A DNA stretch of 64,000 nt. It comes from Cohaesibacter intestini. GTDB lineage: Bacteria > Pseudomonadota > Alphaproteobacteria > Rhizobiales > Cohaesibacteraceae. The stretch is from positions 62,001-126,000 of the forward strand of contig NZ_QODK01000005.1 of NCBI RefSeq assembly GCF_003324485.1, given 5' to 3'. The notes beneath the pieces were generated by a model. It was not told the origin of the DNA and ran no database searches. It was given only the letters and a program-made list of their open reading frames with translations. Made by a program: the position numbers and the translations under genes. Below are positions 45,164 to 54,381 of the stretch, one piece after another (within the stretch, counting starts at the first letter, position 1; the number at the start of each line of letters is the position of its first letter).

Positions 45164-46509
45164 GATGCCTTGACCTGCAGGTCAAACTGTTCAGCAAAAG
45201 CATCAAGGCTATCGATCAAGATGGCCATAATCTCATCAATCTGCTCTTCAGTGACGATCAAGGGCGGGCAGACGAGAATATGGTCGCCCTCGACACCACC
45301 ACGGGTGCGCCGCGAATAAATGATCAATCCGCGCTCATAGGCCCGCTCGACCAGCTCCAGATAGGCGTTGTAGGCTTTGGGCAGCGGCGTCATCGTGTCC
45401 CGGTCGGAAACCAGCTCGAAGGCCAGCAACAGCCCTTTGCCCCGCACATCGCCAATGAACGGATACCGATCCATCAGAGCCGTCAGTTTGACCTTGAGAA
45501 TCTCTCCCATAGCCGCGCAATTGCTGATAAGGTCAAGCCTCTCCATTTCTTCCATCACGGCCAGCCCTGCCGAACAGGCCAACGGATTGCCCGCATAGGT
45601 AAAGCCATGCAGGAATCCGCCTGCATCCAGCAAAGCCTCGACGATGCTTTCCCGTGCAACAACGGCCCCCAGTGGCGCATAGCCCGCCGCGAAGCCTTTG
45701 GACATGGCAACAATGTCCGGCACGATGCCCCAATGATCGGCGGCAATGAACTTGCCCGTGCGCCCGACCCCGGTCATGACCTCATCATAGATCAGCAGAA
45801 TGCCGAACTCGTCGCAGATTTCCTGTATCCGCGCATAGTAGCTGTCAGGCGCGACCAGCGCGCCGGTTGACGCGCCGCCAATCGGCTCCATCAGGAAGGC
45901 GAGAACCGATTCCGGGCCTTGCGCAATGATTTCATCGCGCAACAGCTCGGCATATTTCAATCCGCGCTGCTCATCCGTGAGATTGTCCTTGTCCAGATAG
46001 CAGGTGGGCGCAGCAATCTTGGGCATGTCGCGCAACATCGGAGCAAAGGGGTGCACGAGCGGATCATAGCCGGTCAGGGCCAACGCCCCAAAGGTACAGC
46101 CGTGATAGGATGGAAAGCGCGAAATGACCTTCCATCGCTCCGGCTCGCCTTGGGTGATCGCAAATTGCCGGGCCAGCTTGACTGCACTTTCAACAGCCTC
46201 CGAGCCGCCGGAGACAAAGAAAACCCGATCCAGATCCCCCGGCATCAGCGTCGCAACCTTTTGCGCCAGCTTTTCAGAGGACTCAGTGCGAAAATGCAGT
46301 CGATAGCCGAAGGTCGACTTGTCCATCTGCGCCTTCATCGCGGCCAGCACATTGGGATTGGAGTGCCCGATATTCGACACCATTGCGCCAGAAGAGCCAT
46401 CGATATACCGCTTGCCGGTTTCATCGAACATATAGATCCCTTCGGCGCGATCCAGAAAGGGACGCGGTTGACGGGACTGATAGAAGAGGTTTGATTTCTC
46501 GTCGGTCAT
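45160..46509 (-). CDS. Class III PLP-dependent aminotransferase
   Basis: This is a 449-residue class III (omega-type) aminotransferase. Key segments are [57 protein letters not shown], and the PLP-lysine region [18 protein letters not shown] near residue 270. The class acts on terminal or beta amino groups (beta-alanine, GABA, 2-aminoalkyl acids) with pyruvate or 2-oxoglutarate. Removing a beta-amino group would give the 3-oxoacid expected by the CoA transferase encoded next. It overlaps the upstream importer ATPase gene by four bases, tying uptake to catabolism. Confidence 0.93.
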   Translation of the reverse strand: MTDEKSNLFYQSRQPRPFLDRAEGIYMFDETGKRYIDGSSGAMVSNIGHSNPNVLAAMKAQMDKSTFGYRLHFRTESSEKLAQKVATLMPGDLDRVFFVSGGSEAVESAVKLARQFAITQGEPERWKVISRFPSYHGCTFGALALTGYDPLVHPFAPMLRDMPKIAAPTCYLDKDNLTDEQRGLKYAELLRDEIIAQGPESVLAFLMEPIGGASTGALVAPDSYYARIQEICDEFGILLIYDEVMTGVGRTGKFIAADHWGIVPDIVAMSKGFAAGYAPLGAVVARESIVEALLDAGGFLHGFTYAGNPLACSAGLAVMEEMERLDLISNCAAMGEILKVKLTALMDRYPFIGDVRGKGLLLAFELVSDRDTMTPLPKAYNAYLELVERAYERGLIIYSRRTRGGVEGDHILVCPPLIVTEEQIDEIMAILIDSLDAFAEQFDLQVKAS

Positions 46510-47276
46510 TTCGCGTTTTCCAGATGCTTTCTGAGGAAGTCCTTGGTTCGATCCTTGGTCGGATTTCGGAAAATCACCTCCGGTGGGCCTTCCTCGACGA
46601 CGACACCCCCATCCATAAACAGCACCCGATCACAAACGGATTCGGCAAAGCCCATTTCATGGGTGACGATGATCATCGTCATATGTTCCTCGGCGAGCAT
46701 CTTCATCACCTGATTGACCTCTTCAACCAGTTCGGGATCCAGTGCCGAGGTGGCTTCGTCAAACAGCATCAATTTGGGCTGCATCGCCAAAGCACGGGCG
46801 ATTGCAACCCGCTGCTTTTGCCCGCCCGACAATTGCGACGGATGGTAATCAATGCGCTCAAGCATGCCCACGTGATCGAGTTGCCGCTCAGCCAGAACAT
46901 TGGCTTCGTCGTCGGAAATGCCTTTCAGCAATTTGGGAGCGAGCGTGACATTCTCCCGTACCGTCAGATGCGGAAACAGATTGAAATGCTGAAACACCAT
47001 GCCGATATACTGGCGCACCTGATTGATGTGTTTCTCATATTGCGCATGGGGCAATTGTTTGTTGACCTGCAGCCCATCGAGCCAGACCTCGCCGGACGTC
47101 AGGGGATCGAGATCATTGATGGCCCGCAGCAAGGTCGATTTGCCAGACCCGGACGGCCCGATGATCGCGACGATCTGCTGGCGTTCGACCTGCAGGCTGA
47201 TATCCTTGAGAACCTCAAGATCACCAAAGCATTTCTGGGCGTGGCGAATATCGACGAAGGGGTGTGTTGTGGTCAT
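46506..47276 (-). CDS. Polar amino-acid ABC transporter ATP-binding protein (GlnQ-like)
   Basis: This is a 256-residue ATPase of the polar amino-acid uptake class. Walker [10 protein letters not shown] is near residues 36-44, the signature [15 protein letters not shown] near 148, Walker [15 protein letters not shown] near 167, and [18 protein letters not shown] gives the switch histidine. It follows two permeases on the minus strand and overlaps the aminotransferase by four bases. With the binding protein at 49498-50283 it makes a complete importer. Confidence 0.94.
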   Translation of the reverse strand: MTTTHPFVDIRHAQKCFGDLEVLKDISLQVERQQIVAIIGPSGSGKSTLLRAINDLDPLTSGEVWLDGLQVNKQLPHAQYEKHINQVRQYIGMVFQHFNLFPHLTVRENVTLAPKLLKGISDDEANVLAERQLDHVGMLERIDYHPSQLSGGQKQRVAIARALAMQPKLMLFDEATSALDPELVEEVNQVMKMLAEEHMTMIIVTHEMGFAESVCDRVLFMDGGVVVEEGPPEVIFRNPTKDRTKDFLRKHLENAK

Positions 47277-47297
47277 TCTATTTTCCTTCCGACATGA

Positions 47298-47954
47298 TTA
47301 GCGTGAGGCTTGAACGCGGCGCTCAAGATTGCGCAGCACCGCTTCCATTCCCAGATTGATGATGTAGTAACAGACCGCTGCCACGGCATAGAATTCGAAC
47401 GGTCGATAGGTGCGCCCGATCGCCAGCTGGGCCGACAATGTCAGCTCGGTAACGCCAATCACCGACACCAGCGCGGAATCCTTGAGCAAAGCGATCATAT
47501 TGTTGCCAATCGGCGGAATCACATCCCTGACCGCCTGCGGGATGACCACATAGCGCAGTGCATGCATGCGGCTCATGCCAAGGGTGCGCGCAGCCTCCAT
47601 TTGTCCCTTGTCGACCGCCAGGATACTGGTCTGGATCAGTTCGGAATTGTAAACGGCGAAATGCAGTCCCAAGCCAATGAAACCAGCCACAAAGGCGGGC
47701 AGATCAATGCCAATCTGGATCAGGCCGAAATAGATCAGGAACAACTGCAACAGCAGAGGTGTTCCCATGAACAGCCATTCAAAGGCTTTCATCGGCCAAC
47801 GGACGAAGCGCGGTGCATATAGGGCAACCACAGCAAAGAAGATGCCGCCGACAAAGCTCAGGATAGCAGCCGCTGCCGTGATTGCGATGGTCCAGGCGAC
47901 CCCCAACAGGATCACATCGAAAAAGCCCGGTACAACGGAAAAATCAAGCCCCAT
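47298..47954 (-). CDS. Polar amino-acid ABC transporter permease (HisM/GlnP-like)
   Basis: This is a 218-residue permease with the His/Glu/Gln/Arg/opine family layout of about five helices. The segment FMGTPLLLQLFLIYFGL and the EAA loop AARTLGMSRMHALRYVVIPQAVRDVIPPIGNNMIALLKDSAL are typical. It lies 21 bases before the ATPase gene in transcription order and forms a heterodimer with the next permease. The presence of two different permeases is normal for this class. Confidence 0.92.
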   Translation of the reverse strand: MGLDFSVVPGFFDVILLGVAWTIAITAAAAILSFVGGIFFAVVALYAPRFVRWPMKAFEWLFMGTPLLLQLFLIYFGLIQIGIDLPAFVAGFIGLGLHFAVYNSELIQTSILAVDKGQMEAARTLGMSRMHALRYVVIPQAVRDVIPPIGNNMIALLKDSALVSVIGVTELTLSAQLAIGRTYRPFEFYAVAAVCYYIINLGMEAVLRNLERRVQASR

Positions 47955-47981
47955 GACGGCCTCCTGTCATTGCTCTTGCTG

Positions 47982-48629
47982 TCATTGGATCCGCACCTTT
48001 CTATCCAGCCAACTGATGCCCCGGCTGGTCGCGTAAATGATGATCATGTATAGGGCCCCCGACAGCATGAACATCTCAAAGGGCTTGTAGGTTGACCCGA
48101 TAAAGCGCTGCGCCGTGTAGGTCAGCTCGACAACCGAGATGGCGGCCACCAGCGCCGTTCCCTTGATCAGGGCATTGATGTTGACCCCCAGCGGTCGCAC
48201 CATCAGCCGGAACGCCTGAGGCAGGACGACATAGCGCATGGCTTGCCACCGGCTCAGACCAAGGGTCCGGGCGGCTTCTGTTTGACCCTTCTGAATGGCG
48301 ACGATCGCACCGCGAATGGTTTCGGTCATATAGGCGCCGATATTGACGCCAAGACCGATCACCCCGGCTTCGAAAGCATCGAGCTGGATACCGATCTGCG
48401 GTCCACCGAAATACAGCAGAAACAATTGGATAAGAGCTGGCGTGCCGCGAAACAGGCTGACATAGCTTGCGCCAATCAACCGGATCGTCTTGACGCGAGA
48501 CAAGCGGGCCGCAGCCCCCAGAGTTCCACAGACCAACCCCAGAATGGTCGTCAGGATGGACAGCTGAATGGTGAGCCACGCAGCGTCCAAAAAATGCGGA
48601 TAAACCTTGAGAATTAGGTCGATGTCCAT
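47982..48629 (-). CDS. Polar amino-acid ABC transporter permease (HisQ/GlnP-like)
   Basis: This is a 215-residue partner permease. It carries SLFRGTPALIQLFLLYFGGPQ and the EAA loop AARTLGLSRWQAMRYVVLPQAFRLMVRPLGVNINALIKGTAL. The ATG at 48629 is preferred because AAGGA lies nine bases before it; the ATG at 48638 would sit directly on that ribosome binding site. It follows the creatininase-family gene closely in transcription order, which ties hydrolase and importer into one operon. Confidence 0.9.
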   Translation of the reverse strand: MDIDLILKVYPHFLDAAWLTIQLSILTTILGLVCGTLGAAARLSRVKTIRLIGASYVSLFRGTPALIQLFLLYFGGPQIGIQLDAFEAGVIGLGVNIGAYMTETIRGAIVAIQKGQTEAARTLGLSRWQAMRYVVLPQAFRLMVRPLGVNINALIKGTALVAAISVVELTYTAQRFIGSTYKPFEMFMLSGALYMIIIYATSRGISWLDRKVRIQ

Positions 48630-48641
48630 AAATGGCATTCC

Positions 48642-49433
48642 TTAGTGATGGTCTTTGCGGTCAAGCAAAGGAAGTGCCTGTATCTCACGCACCAATGCTG
48701 CGGTTTCCTCGATGGCAGCCGCAAGAAAGGCCTTGCCATTGTCTGCGGTCGCGACCGTTGGATCCCCCATGGTGCCATCGGGCGAGGCCGCAGACCACCA
48801 GCGCATCAGCATGGCTTTGCCACCACCGCGCGCCAGATCAAGATTGAAGAACCGGCTATCCGGGTCATGCACCGTCTGATTTTCAGCACGGTCCAACGCC
48901 ACCAGCTCGGGAAGCAGATGCATATAAATCGCGGTTTCGAATTCACCGGCATGGGCAATCCCGCCCGTGTCTGACACTCTGATCTCATTGATGCGATCAG
49001 CGCACAGATTCCAGTAGGACGCCGAAACACAGATGATGCCGGTTTCGATCACCGTTTTGCGGGCTGCCAGATCCAGAACCGGATGATTGGAGCCATGAGA
49101 ATTGAGCAACAGAATGCGCCGAAACCCGTGATGGGCCAACGACTTGGTAATATCGGCAACAAACGCGATCAGCGTTTCCGGTTGAATCCAGATAACACCC
49201 GGAAAGTCCTTGTGATGCTCGTTGAAACCATAGGAAACGGGAGGCATGACCAAAACCCGGTCAGGCATGGCTTCGGCGACGCCGTTGGCGACGGCCATCC
49301 CCAGAACGGTATCAGTATCGAGCGGCAAATGCGGCCCATGATCTTCCGTCGAGGAAACATTGAGGATAACGACTCGATCCTTGTCGATGTCGCGCACCTG
49401 TTCCCACCTCAACTTACCATAGTCGGTTTGCAT
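48642..49433 (-). CDS. Creatininase-family metal-dependent amidohydrolase
   Basis: This is a 263-residue member of the creatininase family (PF02633). Metal-binding motifs are well kept: STEDHGPHLPLDTDTVLG at residues 28-45 with Glu30, His32 and Asp41, then LLNSHGSNHP, and HAGEFETAIYM with its Glu. The family opens cyclic amides (creatinine to creatine) or cleaves amides such as 2-amino-5-formylamino-pyrimidine in flavin-related pathways (ArfB/MftE relatives). The ATG at 49433 follows GGAAAG; earlier codons to 49532 would run into the intergenic region. Placed between the binding protein and permease genes, it probably opens or trims the imported amino-acid derivative. Confidence 0.9.
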   Translation of the reverse strand: MQTDYGKLRWEQVRDIDKDRVVILNVSSTEDHGPHLPLDTDTVLGMAVANGVAEAMPDRVLVMPPVSYGFNEHHKDFPGVIWIQPETLIAFVADITKSLAHHGFRRILLLNSHGSNHPVLDLAARKTVIETGIICVSASYWNLCADRINEIRVSDTGGIAHAGEFETAIYMHLLPELVALDRAENQTVHDPDSRFFNLDLARGGGKAMLMRWWSAASPDGTMGDPTVATADNGKAFLAAAIEETAALVREIQALPLLDRKDHH

Positions 49434-49497
49434 TGAGATTTCTTTCCAGCATGCGACCCGCCGCATTGCGCACACGGCGGGCCGAAGAGAGATCCGG

Positions 49498-50283
49498 TTA
49501 GCGAATATCGCCACCAACCCACTTGTTGGCAATTTCGAGATAGGTGCCGTCGGCCATCATCTCGTCCAGCGCCTTTTGCATCGCCGCTTTCAGCTCCGGA
49601 TTGCCCTTGCGGATAGCAATCCCGGCACCGAATTTCTCAGCGTCCAGATCTTCGATCATCGCGTATTTCTGACCATTTTTCTTCATGGCAAGAATCGCCG
49701 CGATGGAATCATTGATGATGGCGTCCACCCGGCCATTTTCCAGCTCAAGCAGCAGCTCCGGCAACCCTTTATAGGTGCGGATCGTGTAACCCTGCTCGCG
49801 CGCCCATGCTTCATGGGTTTCACCAAGCGTGACACCCAAGGTCGCGTCACCCAGTTGCTTGACGCTGGTGATCTCGGAGCCTTCCTTGGTGAAGATGGCC
49901 CGCTGCGTATTGTAGTATGGACCAACAAAATCAACCACTTTGGCGCGTTCTTCGGTGATCGACATGGAGCCGACAATCGCATCATACTTGTTGGCCAGAA
50001 GGCCACCGATAATGCCGTCCCACGCGGTGGTGACGATTTTGGTTTTCAAGCCCATACGCTTGGCAATTTCGGTTCCCACGGATGGGTCGAAGCCGACCAC
50101 TTTGTTCTCGTCATTGACGAAGTTGAACGGAGGATAGGCGCCGCTCATCGCAATGCTGATTTCGCCTTTTTCCTTGATGGATTCGAGTTCATCTGCGACG
50201 GCTGGGGCGCTGAAGCTGAGGCTTGCAAGCGCAAGGGATCCTGCTGCGAATGCAACTTTGAACGCATTGCGAGGGTTGAACAT
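49498..50283 (-). CDS. Polar amino-acid ABC transporter periplasmic binding protein
   Basis: This is a 261-residue solute receptor of the SBP_bac_3 family. The signal peptide MFNPRNAFKVAFAAGSLALA..SAPAVA is followed by IKEKGEISIAMSGAYPPFNFV, and GFDPSVGTEIAKRMG and YDAIVGSMSITEERAKVVDF are classic amino-acid-binding signatures. GAGAAAGAC lies before the ATG. It is the first gene of the cluster, divergent from a LysR regulator with a 154-base gap holding a 16-bp palindrome. The ligand is probably an amino acid or a related zwitterion. Confidence 0.93.
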   Translation of the reverse strand: MFNPRNAFKVAFAAGSLALASLSFSAPAVADELESIKEKGEISIAMSGAYPPFNFVNDENKVVGFDPSVGTEIAKRMGLKTKIVTTAWDGIIGGLLANKYDAIVGSMSITEERAKVVDFVGPYYNTQRAIFTKEGSEITSVKQLGDATLGVTLGETHEAWAREQGYTIRTYKGLPELLLELENGRVDAIINDSIAAILAMKKNGQKYAMIEDLDAEKFGAGIAIRKGNPELKAAMQKALDEMMADGTYLEIANKWVGGDIR

Positions 50284-50294
50284 GTCTTTCTCCT

Positions 50295-50310
50295 GTTTGT
50301 AGCTACAAAC
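50295..50310. promoter_or_regulatory. 16-bp perfect palindrome upstream of the amino-acid binding protein gene
   Basis: GTTTGTAGCTACAAAC is a perfect 16-base palindrome 12 bases before the binding-protein ATG on the minus strand, next to its ribosome binding site. It could be a repressor operator or a leader hairpin affecting translation. It lies in the gap shared with the divergent LysR gene. Confidence 0.55.
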
Positions 50311-50437
50311 TGTTCTCTGAATGGATTGCCTATTTTTTGGTAGTGACTATTCTTGCGCCACCTTGCGCTGACGGTCGCATGACCTGTATCATCAATCAAA
50401 TAAATAATTCCAATGTTAGAAATAGACTGGATCTATA

Positions 50438-51391
50438 ATGAGACCCTATGAGCAACGGTTTCCATGGAATTTGGACTGGAACCTGCTGAGAACATTTATG
50501 GTTCTGGTTGAACAGAAAAGCATTACCAAGGCAGCTGACTTCCTTGGCCTCAAACAACCCACTGTCAGTGCGGCCTTAAAAAGACTCGAAGATGTGACCG
50601 GCCACCGGCTGATTGTGCGCAAACCCAATCATTTCAAGGTCACATCGGCAGGCGAGATTCTATACAAGGAATGCTCGTCAATCTTTGGCAGTGTCTCTCA
50701 GTTGCCGTCCCTGATCGACAGAAGCGAGGACGAGCTTCGTGGCCATATCACCATCGTCACCGCCAGCCACGTTGTGTGCCCTCAGCTTGATGAGGCACTT
50801 GCAGAGTTTGCCAGATTGCACCGCAATGTCACCTTCGCCATTTCCGTGTCCGACAGCCGCGAGATCGTCAATCAGGTCTCCCAGAATCGGGTGAGTTTCG
50901 GCATTTGCCTGATGAACAAGCCGCTGAGCAACTTGAATGTTCAGGTGATGTATCGCGAGTTTTTCGGTCTTTATTGCGGCCCGCATCATCGGCTTTTCGG
51001 ACGCAATGACATCGAGATATCGGAACTGGAGGGCGAACAGGGTGTCTCCTTCCAGACAGAGGTCGAAGGCGGCCCGCTGGAACCCGTCTCGGATCTACGC
51101 CGACGCGTGCAAGCCGAAACGCAATGGCAAGGCGTTTCCTCAAATCTGGTTGAGATCCGCCGGATGATCGTCGCCAATGTCGGCATCGGGGCCTTGCCTG
51201 TCCATGTGGCGCAGAATGACGTCAAGAAAGGCCTGTTGCATCAATTGCCGCCTTATGAGGACTTGCCTGTTGTCGATGTCTATTTGGCCAGCAACCCCAA
51301 ACGCCGCTTTTCGGACGCTGAAAGAGAATTCTCCCGTTTGTGCAAGACGCATATCTTTGACAAACCAATGGCGGAACGAACTTTCTTGTAA
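50438..51391 (+). CDS. LysR-family regulator, divergent from the amino-acid catabolic cluster
   Basis: This is a 317-residue LysR regulator. The helix-turn-helix is at about residues 13-55: NLLRTFMVLVEQKSITKAADFLGLKQPTVSAALKRLEDVTG. An effector domain follows (GHITIVTASHVVCPQLDEALAEFARLHRNVTF). It starts 154 bases from the divergent binding-protein gene, the standard arrangement for a LysR activator of the neighbouring operon, and its co-inducer would be the substrate or an intermediate. It ends two bases before the convergent rpiR-type gene. Confidence 0.92.
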   Translation: MRPYEQRFPWNLDWNLLRTFMVLVEQKSITKAADFLGLKQPTVSAALKRLEDVTGHRLIVRKPNHFKVTSAGEILYKECSSIFGSVSQLPSLIDRSEDELRGHITIVTASHVVCPQLDEALAEFARLHRNVTFAISVSDSREIVNQVSQNRVSFGICLMNKPLSNLNVQVMYREFFGLYCGPHHRLFGRNDIEISELEGEQGVSFQTEVEGGPLEPVSDLRRRVQAETQWQGVSSNLVEIRRMIVANVGIGALPVHVAQNDVKKGLLHQLPPYEDLPVVDVYLASNPKRRFSDAEREFSRLCKTHIFDKPMAERTFL

Positions 51392-51393
51392 GA

Positions 51394-52290
51394 TCAGTCA
51401 CCCAGTGGCTGGGCACCAATCTGGCCATGATAGGCCGTCAGCGAAGCTCTGATCCGCCGCAGATTCTCGTTGGCAAGGTCGGCCCGGCTTTGCGCAACCG
51501 CCAGAGCAATCGCATCAATCAGCACAAGATGGGCATAGCGCGAAGCAGTCGGTTTGTGAATATCCGGATCTTCGGGCAGGTTGGCGGTGATGGCATAGTC
51601 CGCCAGTGTTTCCAAAGTGGTCTTCGGTTTGGAAATGACGATCACCTTGGCCCCATAGCCAGACGCAATCTCTGCAGCACAGATCAGCTCACGGGCCTCA
51701 CCGCTGTTGGAAATGATCAGCAGCGTATCCTCGGGCCCCAAGGTTGCAGCCCGCATTTGCATCAAATAGCTGTCACTGACGGCAACCGCCGGAATGCCGA
51801 GGCGGAAGAACCGGTTCGCCGCTTCATTGGCAACCATCGTAGAACCGCCCCCCAGTCCCAGCACCAGCAATGTCCGTGTCTCCGACAGTCGCGCCTGAGC
51901 GGCTTCAAGGCTCGCAGGGTCGATCTGTTGGCGCATGACATTGGCGGTGGCATACAAAGCCCCCAGAATCCGATCAATCGCCGAAGCGCCTTTCGCGGCC
52001 TCCACCGCAGCCTCGGGACCCAGATATTGCAAACTGACCGCCAGATTCTGCGCCAGCTTGAGCTTGAAGTCACGAAATCCCTCGCATCCCAGCGATCGAC
52101 AAAAGCGGATCACAGTCGGTGAACTGACCCCCACCGCTTCGGCGAGATTGGCGATCGTCATTTCCGAGATGCGTTCCATGTTTGCGTTGACATAGTCGGC
52201 CACCCGCTGCTCGCGCGTGGCAAAGGTGCCATCCATTTGCTTGAGAGCGGAAATGATATCGACGGTTTGTTTTTGCATGTGTGGGGACAA
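51394..52290 (-). CDS. RpiR/MurR-family transcriptional regulator
   Basis: This is a 298-residue RpiR-type regulator. The N-terminal helix-turn-helix domain includes NLAEAVGVSSPTVIRFCRSLGCEGFRDFKLKLA near residues 48-80. The C-terminal SIS domain, which normally binds phosphosugars or related ligands, has LLVLGLGGGSTMVANEAANRF and DTLLIISNSGEARELICAAE. An ATG at 52278 is an alternative start. It is divergent from the TRAP importer genes across a 239-base AT-rich gap containing a TTGAC-N5-GTCAA palindrome and ATTACA repeats, so it is the likely controller of the TRAP-mlrC locus. Confidence 0.92.
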   Translation of the reverse strand: MSPHMQKQTVDIISALKQMDGTFATREQRVADYVNANMERISEMTIANLAEAVGVSSPTVIRFCRSLGCEGFRDFKLKLAQNLAVSLQYLGPEAAVEAAKGASAIDRILGALYATANVMRQQIDPASLEAAQARLSETRTLLVLGLGGGSTMVANEAANRFFRLGIPAVAVSDSYLMQMRAATLGPEDTLLIISNSGEARELICAAEIASGYGAKVIVISKPKTTLETLADYAITANLPEDPDIHKPTASRYAHLVLIDAIALAVAQSRADLANENLRRIRASLTAYHGQIGAQPLGD

Positions 52291-52379
52291 GAAGTAACTC
52301 CGGATAAGTGTCAGTCAGGGGCATTAAGGGGTGCTCAGCACGAAATCCGGCCATGCGCCTTCCCGGCAAGTGTACTTGG

Positions 52380-52503
52380 ATTACACAAACTAATCAAAAC
52401 CAGTTTTAAATTACACCAATTTTGTCCAATTATGTACTTCAGTAACATTTTTTGATTGACTCTTGGTCAAAACAGGATCAAATTTCTAATTAAATTACAT
52501 AAT
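52380..52503. promoter_or_regulatory. TRAP operon control region: palindrome and ATTACA direct repeats
   Basis: A 15-bp palindrome TTGAC-TCTTG-GTCAA lies at 52456-52470. Three direct repeats begin ATTACA, at 52380, 52410 and 52494; their spacings of 30 and 84 bases are close to whole numbers of helical turns. The region is AT-rich and lies between the rpiR-type gene and the TRAP genes. Either element could bind the regulator. Confidence 0.4.
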
Positions 52504-52529
52504 CACCTGCCAATCCATCGGAGGCTCAT

Positions 52530-53045
52530 ATGAGGGACTTGGCTGCGAAGGTTAGCCTGCAACTGAACCAGGTCGTTGAAATGGTCGTCGCCATTTTGAT
52601 GGTTGCTCTGGTTCTCGATGTGTGGCTCGGGGTCGTGGACCGCTACTTTTTCCATTGGCAATTGCCTTGGCCCGAAGTTCTGGCCAGATATCTGATGATC
52701 TGGTCTGCGATGCTGGCAGTCTCAAGCGGCATTGCCCGCCGCGAGCATATTGGGCTGACAGCCTTTATTGCGAAATTGCTCGCCAGCATGCGCCACATCT
52801 GCCTGATCTTGATCGATCTTCTGGCACTGGCCCTGTTCGTCTATCTCTTCTGGTACGGGCTTGACTTTGCGCAGGGCGGATCAAGCCGCGTGGCAATGAT
52901 CTTCGGAGCCAGCTTGCTGCCATTTTATGCCGCCATTCCGGTCGCCTCCCTTTTATGTGTCCTCCAGCTATGTCTTGTTTTGATCCGCGATCTTGGATCG
53001 CATCTGGACGAGGCATTGCCAAGCTCCGATGAGGTGGCATCATGA
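52530..53045 (+). CDS. TRAP transporter small permease (DctQ)
   Basis: This is a 171-residue membrane protein with four hydrophobic helices, the DctQ pattern: MVVAILMVALVLDVWLGVVDRYFF, EVLARYLMIWSAMLAVSSGIARREHIGL, a third helix in LILIDLLALALFVYLFWYGLDF and a fourth in ASLLCVLQLCLVLI. The WSAMLAVSSGIARREHIG segment is the family signature. GGAGG precedes the ATG. Its stop overlaps the dctM start (ATGA). It supports the large subunit in a TRAP importer, a sodium-gradient-driven system usually for carboxylates or amino-acid-like solutes. Confidence 0.92.
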   Translation: MRDLAAKVSLQLNQVVEMVVAILMVALVLDVWLGVVDRYFFHWQLPWPEVLARYLMIWSAMLAVSSGIARREHIGLTAFIAKLLASMRHICLILIDLLALALFVYLFWYGLDFAQGGSSRVAMIFGASLLPFYAAIPVASLLCVLQLCLVLIRDLGSHLDEALPSSDEVAS

Positions 53046-54325
53046 TCGTCGCTCTCACCTTTGCCGGTCTCATCCTGTTTGGCATGCCGATCGGATTTGC
53101 CATTGGCCTGGCCGGTGTGGTTGGCCTGATCGATATGGGAGGCACCCAGTTTCTGCCCGTCGGTCCGGGCAAAGTGTTCAACGGGCTCAATATCTTTCCG
53201 TTTCTGGCCATGCCATTTTTCATTCTCGCCGGCGAGATCATGAATCACACCGGCATCACGGATCGACTGGTGACCCTCGCACGCGTTCTTGTGGGGCATT
53301 TCAGAGGTGGCCTTGCACACACCAACATGCTGGCGTCGGTTTTCTTTGCTGGCCTGACCGGCTCTGCAACAGCCGATGCCGCCGCCTTCGGCCGCACCCT
53401 CGTGCCAGCCATGGTGAAAGAGGGATATAGCCGGGATTTCGCCTGCGCCGTCACGGCTGCTGGCTCAATCATCGGCCCCACCATTCCCCCCTCCGGCTTG
53501 ATGGTGGTCTATGGCTCCCTGATGGGGGTTTCGATTGGAGGTCTGTTTGCTGCTGGCATTCTGCCCGGACTCGTCATATGCGGCATCTGCATGATGGTCA
53601 TTGCCCTTGGCGCCGCCCGCAACAATCTTCCCAAAGCGGAATCCAGATCGTCGACAAAAGAGATCATCGACACCTTCTTTGCTTCCTTCACGGCTCTGCT
53701 GATGCCGATCATCATCCTTGGCGGCATCCTTGGCGGCATTGTCACCCCGACGGAAGCGGCCTCCATTGCCGTCGCCTATGCGCTGTTCATCGGGACATTC
53801 GTCTACCGCACCCTGACCCTTGACGCACTCTATCGTATGCTGGTCAGCACCGCACGGATCACCGGCGTCATTTTTGTCATCATCGCTTTTGCGGGCATCC
53901 TTGGCTGGTGGATGAGCTTTGAACGCATTCCGCAAGCCATCGCCGAAGCCGTGCTGGTGATTTCCGACAATCGATATGCCGTAATCGCCATCATCATCGG
54001 CATTCTGCTGGTTGTTGGCATGGTGATGGACATCACAGCCATTCTCATCATTCTCGCGCCCGTGCTGGTTCCCTTGACCCAGCAAATCGGCCTTGAGCCG
54101 ATCCATGCGGGCATCATCTTTGTGCTGGCGCTTAATATTTCGCTGATGACCCCGCCGGTCGGCGCCTGCCTGTTTGTTCTGTCTTCCGTGACCGGGGAAA
54201 AGCTTGAACGCATCGCGATGAAGCTTTTCCCGTTCCTTTTGGCGGAAGTCGGAATCCTGTTCCTGTTTGCCTATCTCGAAGACGCAGCTTTGCTGCTCCC
54301 CAGACTGTTGGGCTTCGTCGGCTAA
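53042..54325 (+). CDS. TRAP transporter large permease (DctM)
   Basis: This is a 427-residue permease with about twelve helices and DctM signatures: LFGMPIGFAIGLAGVVGL near the start, PFFILAGEIMNHTGITDRLV, GLTGSATADAAAFGRTLVPAM, GSIIGPTIPPSGLMVVYG, and GGIVTPTEAASIAVAYAL. The C-terminal NISLMTPPVGACLFVLSSVTG is standard. It overlaps dctQ by four bases and is followed by the binding protein 56 bases on. With DctP and DctQ it forms a complete TRAP importer. Confidence 0.95.
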   Translation: MIVALTFAGLILFGMPIGFAIGLAGVVGLIDMGGTQFLPVGPGKVFNGLNIFPFLAMPFFILAGEIMNHTGITDRLVTLARVLVGHFRGGLAHTNMLASVFFAGLTGSATADAAAFGRTLVPAMVKEGYSRDFACAVTAAGSIIGPTIPPSGLMVVYGSLMGVSIGGLFAAGILPGLVICGICMMVIALGAARNNLPKAESRSSTKEIIDTFFASFTALLMPIIILGGILGGIVTPTEAASIAVAYALFIGTFVYRTLTLDALYRMLVSTARITGVIFVIIAFAGILGWWMSFERIPQAIAEAVLVISDNRYAVIAIIIGILLVVGMVMDITAILIILAPVLVPLTQQIGLEPIHAGIIFVLALNISLMTPPVGACLFVLSSVTGEKLERIAMKLFPFLLAEVGILFLFAYLEDAALLLPRLLGFVG

Positions 54326-54381
54326 GGAGCCAATAGAACCATAAAGACCACGCATTTCTTACACCTAACGGGGGAACTACC

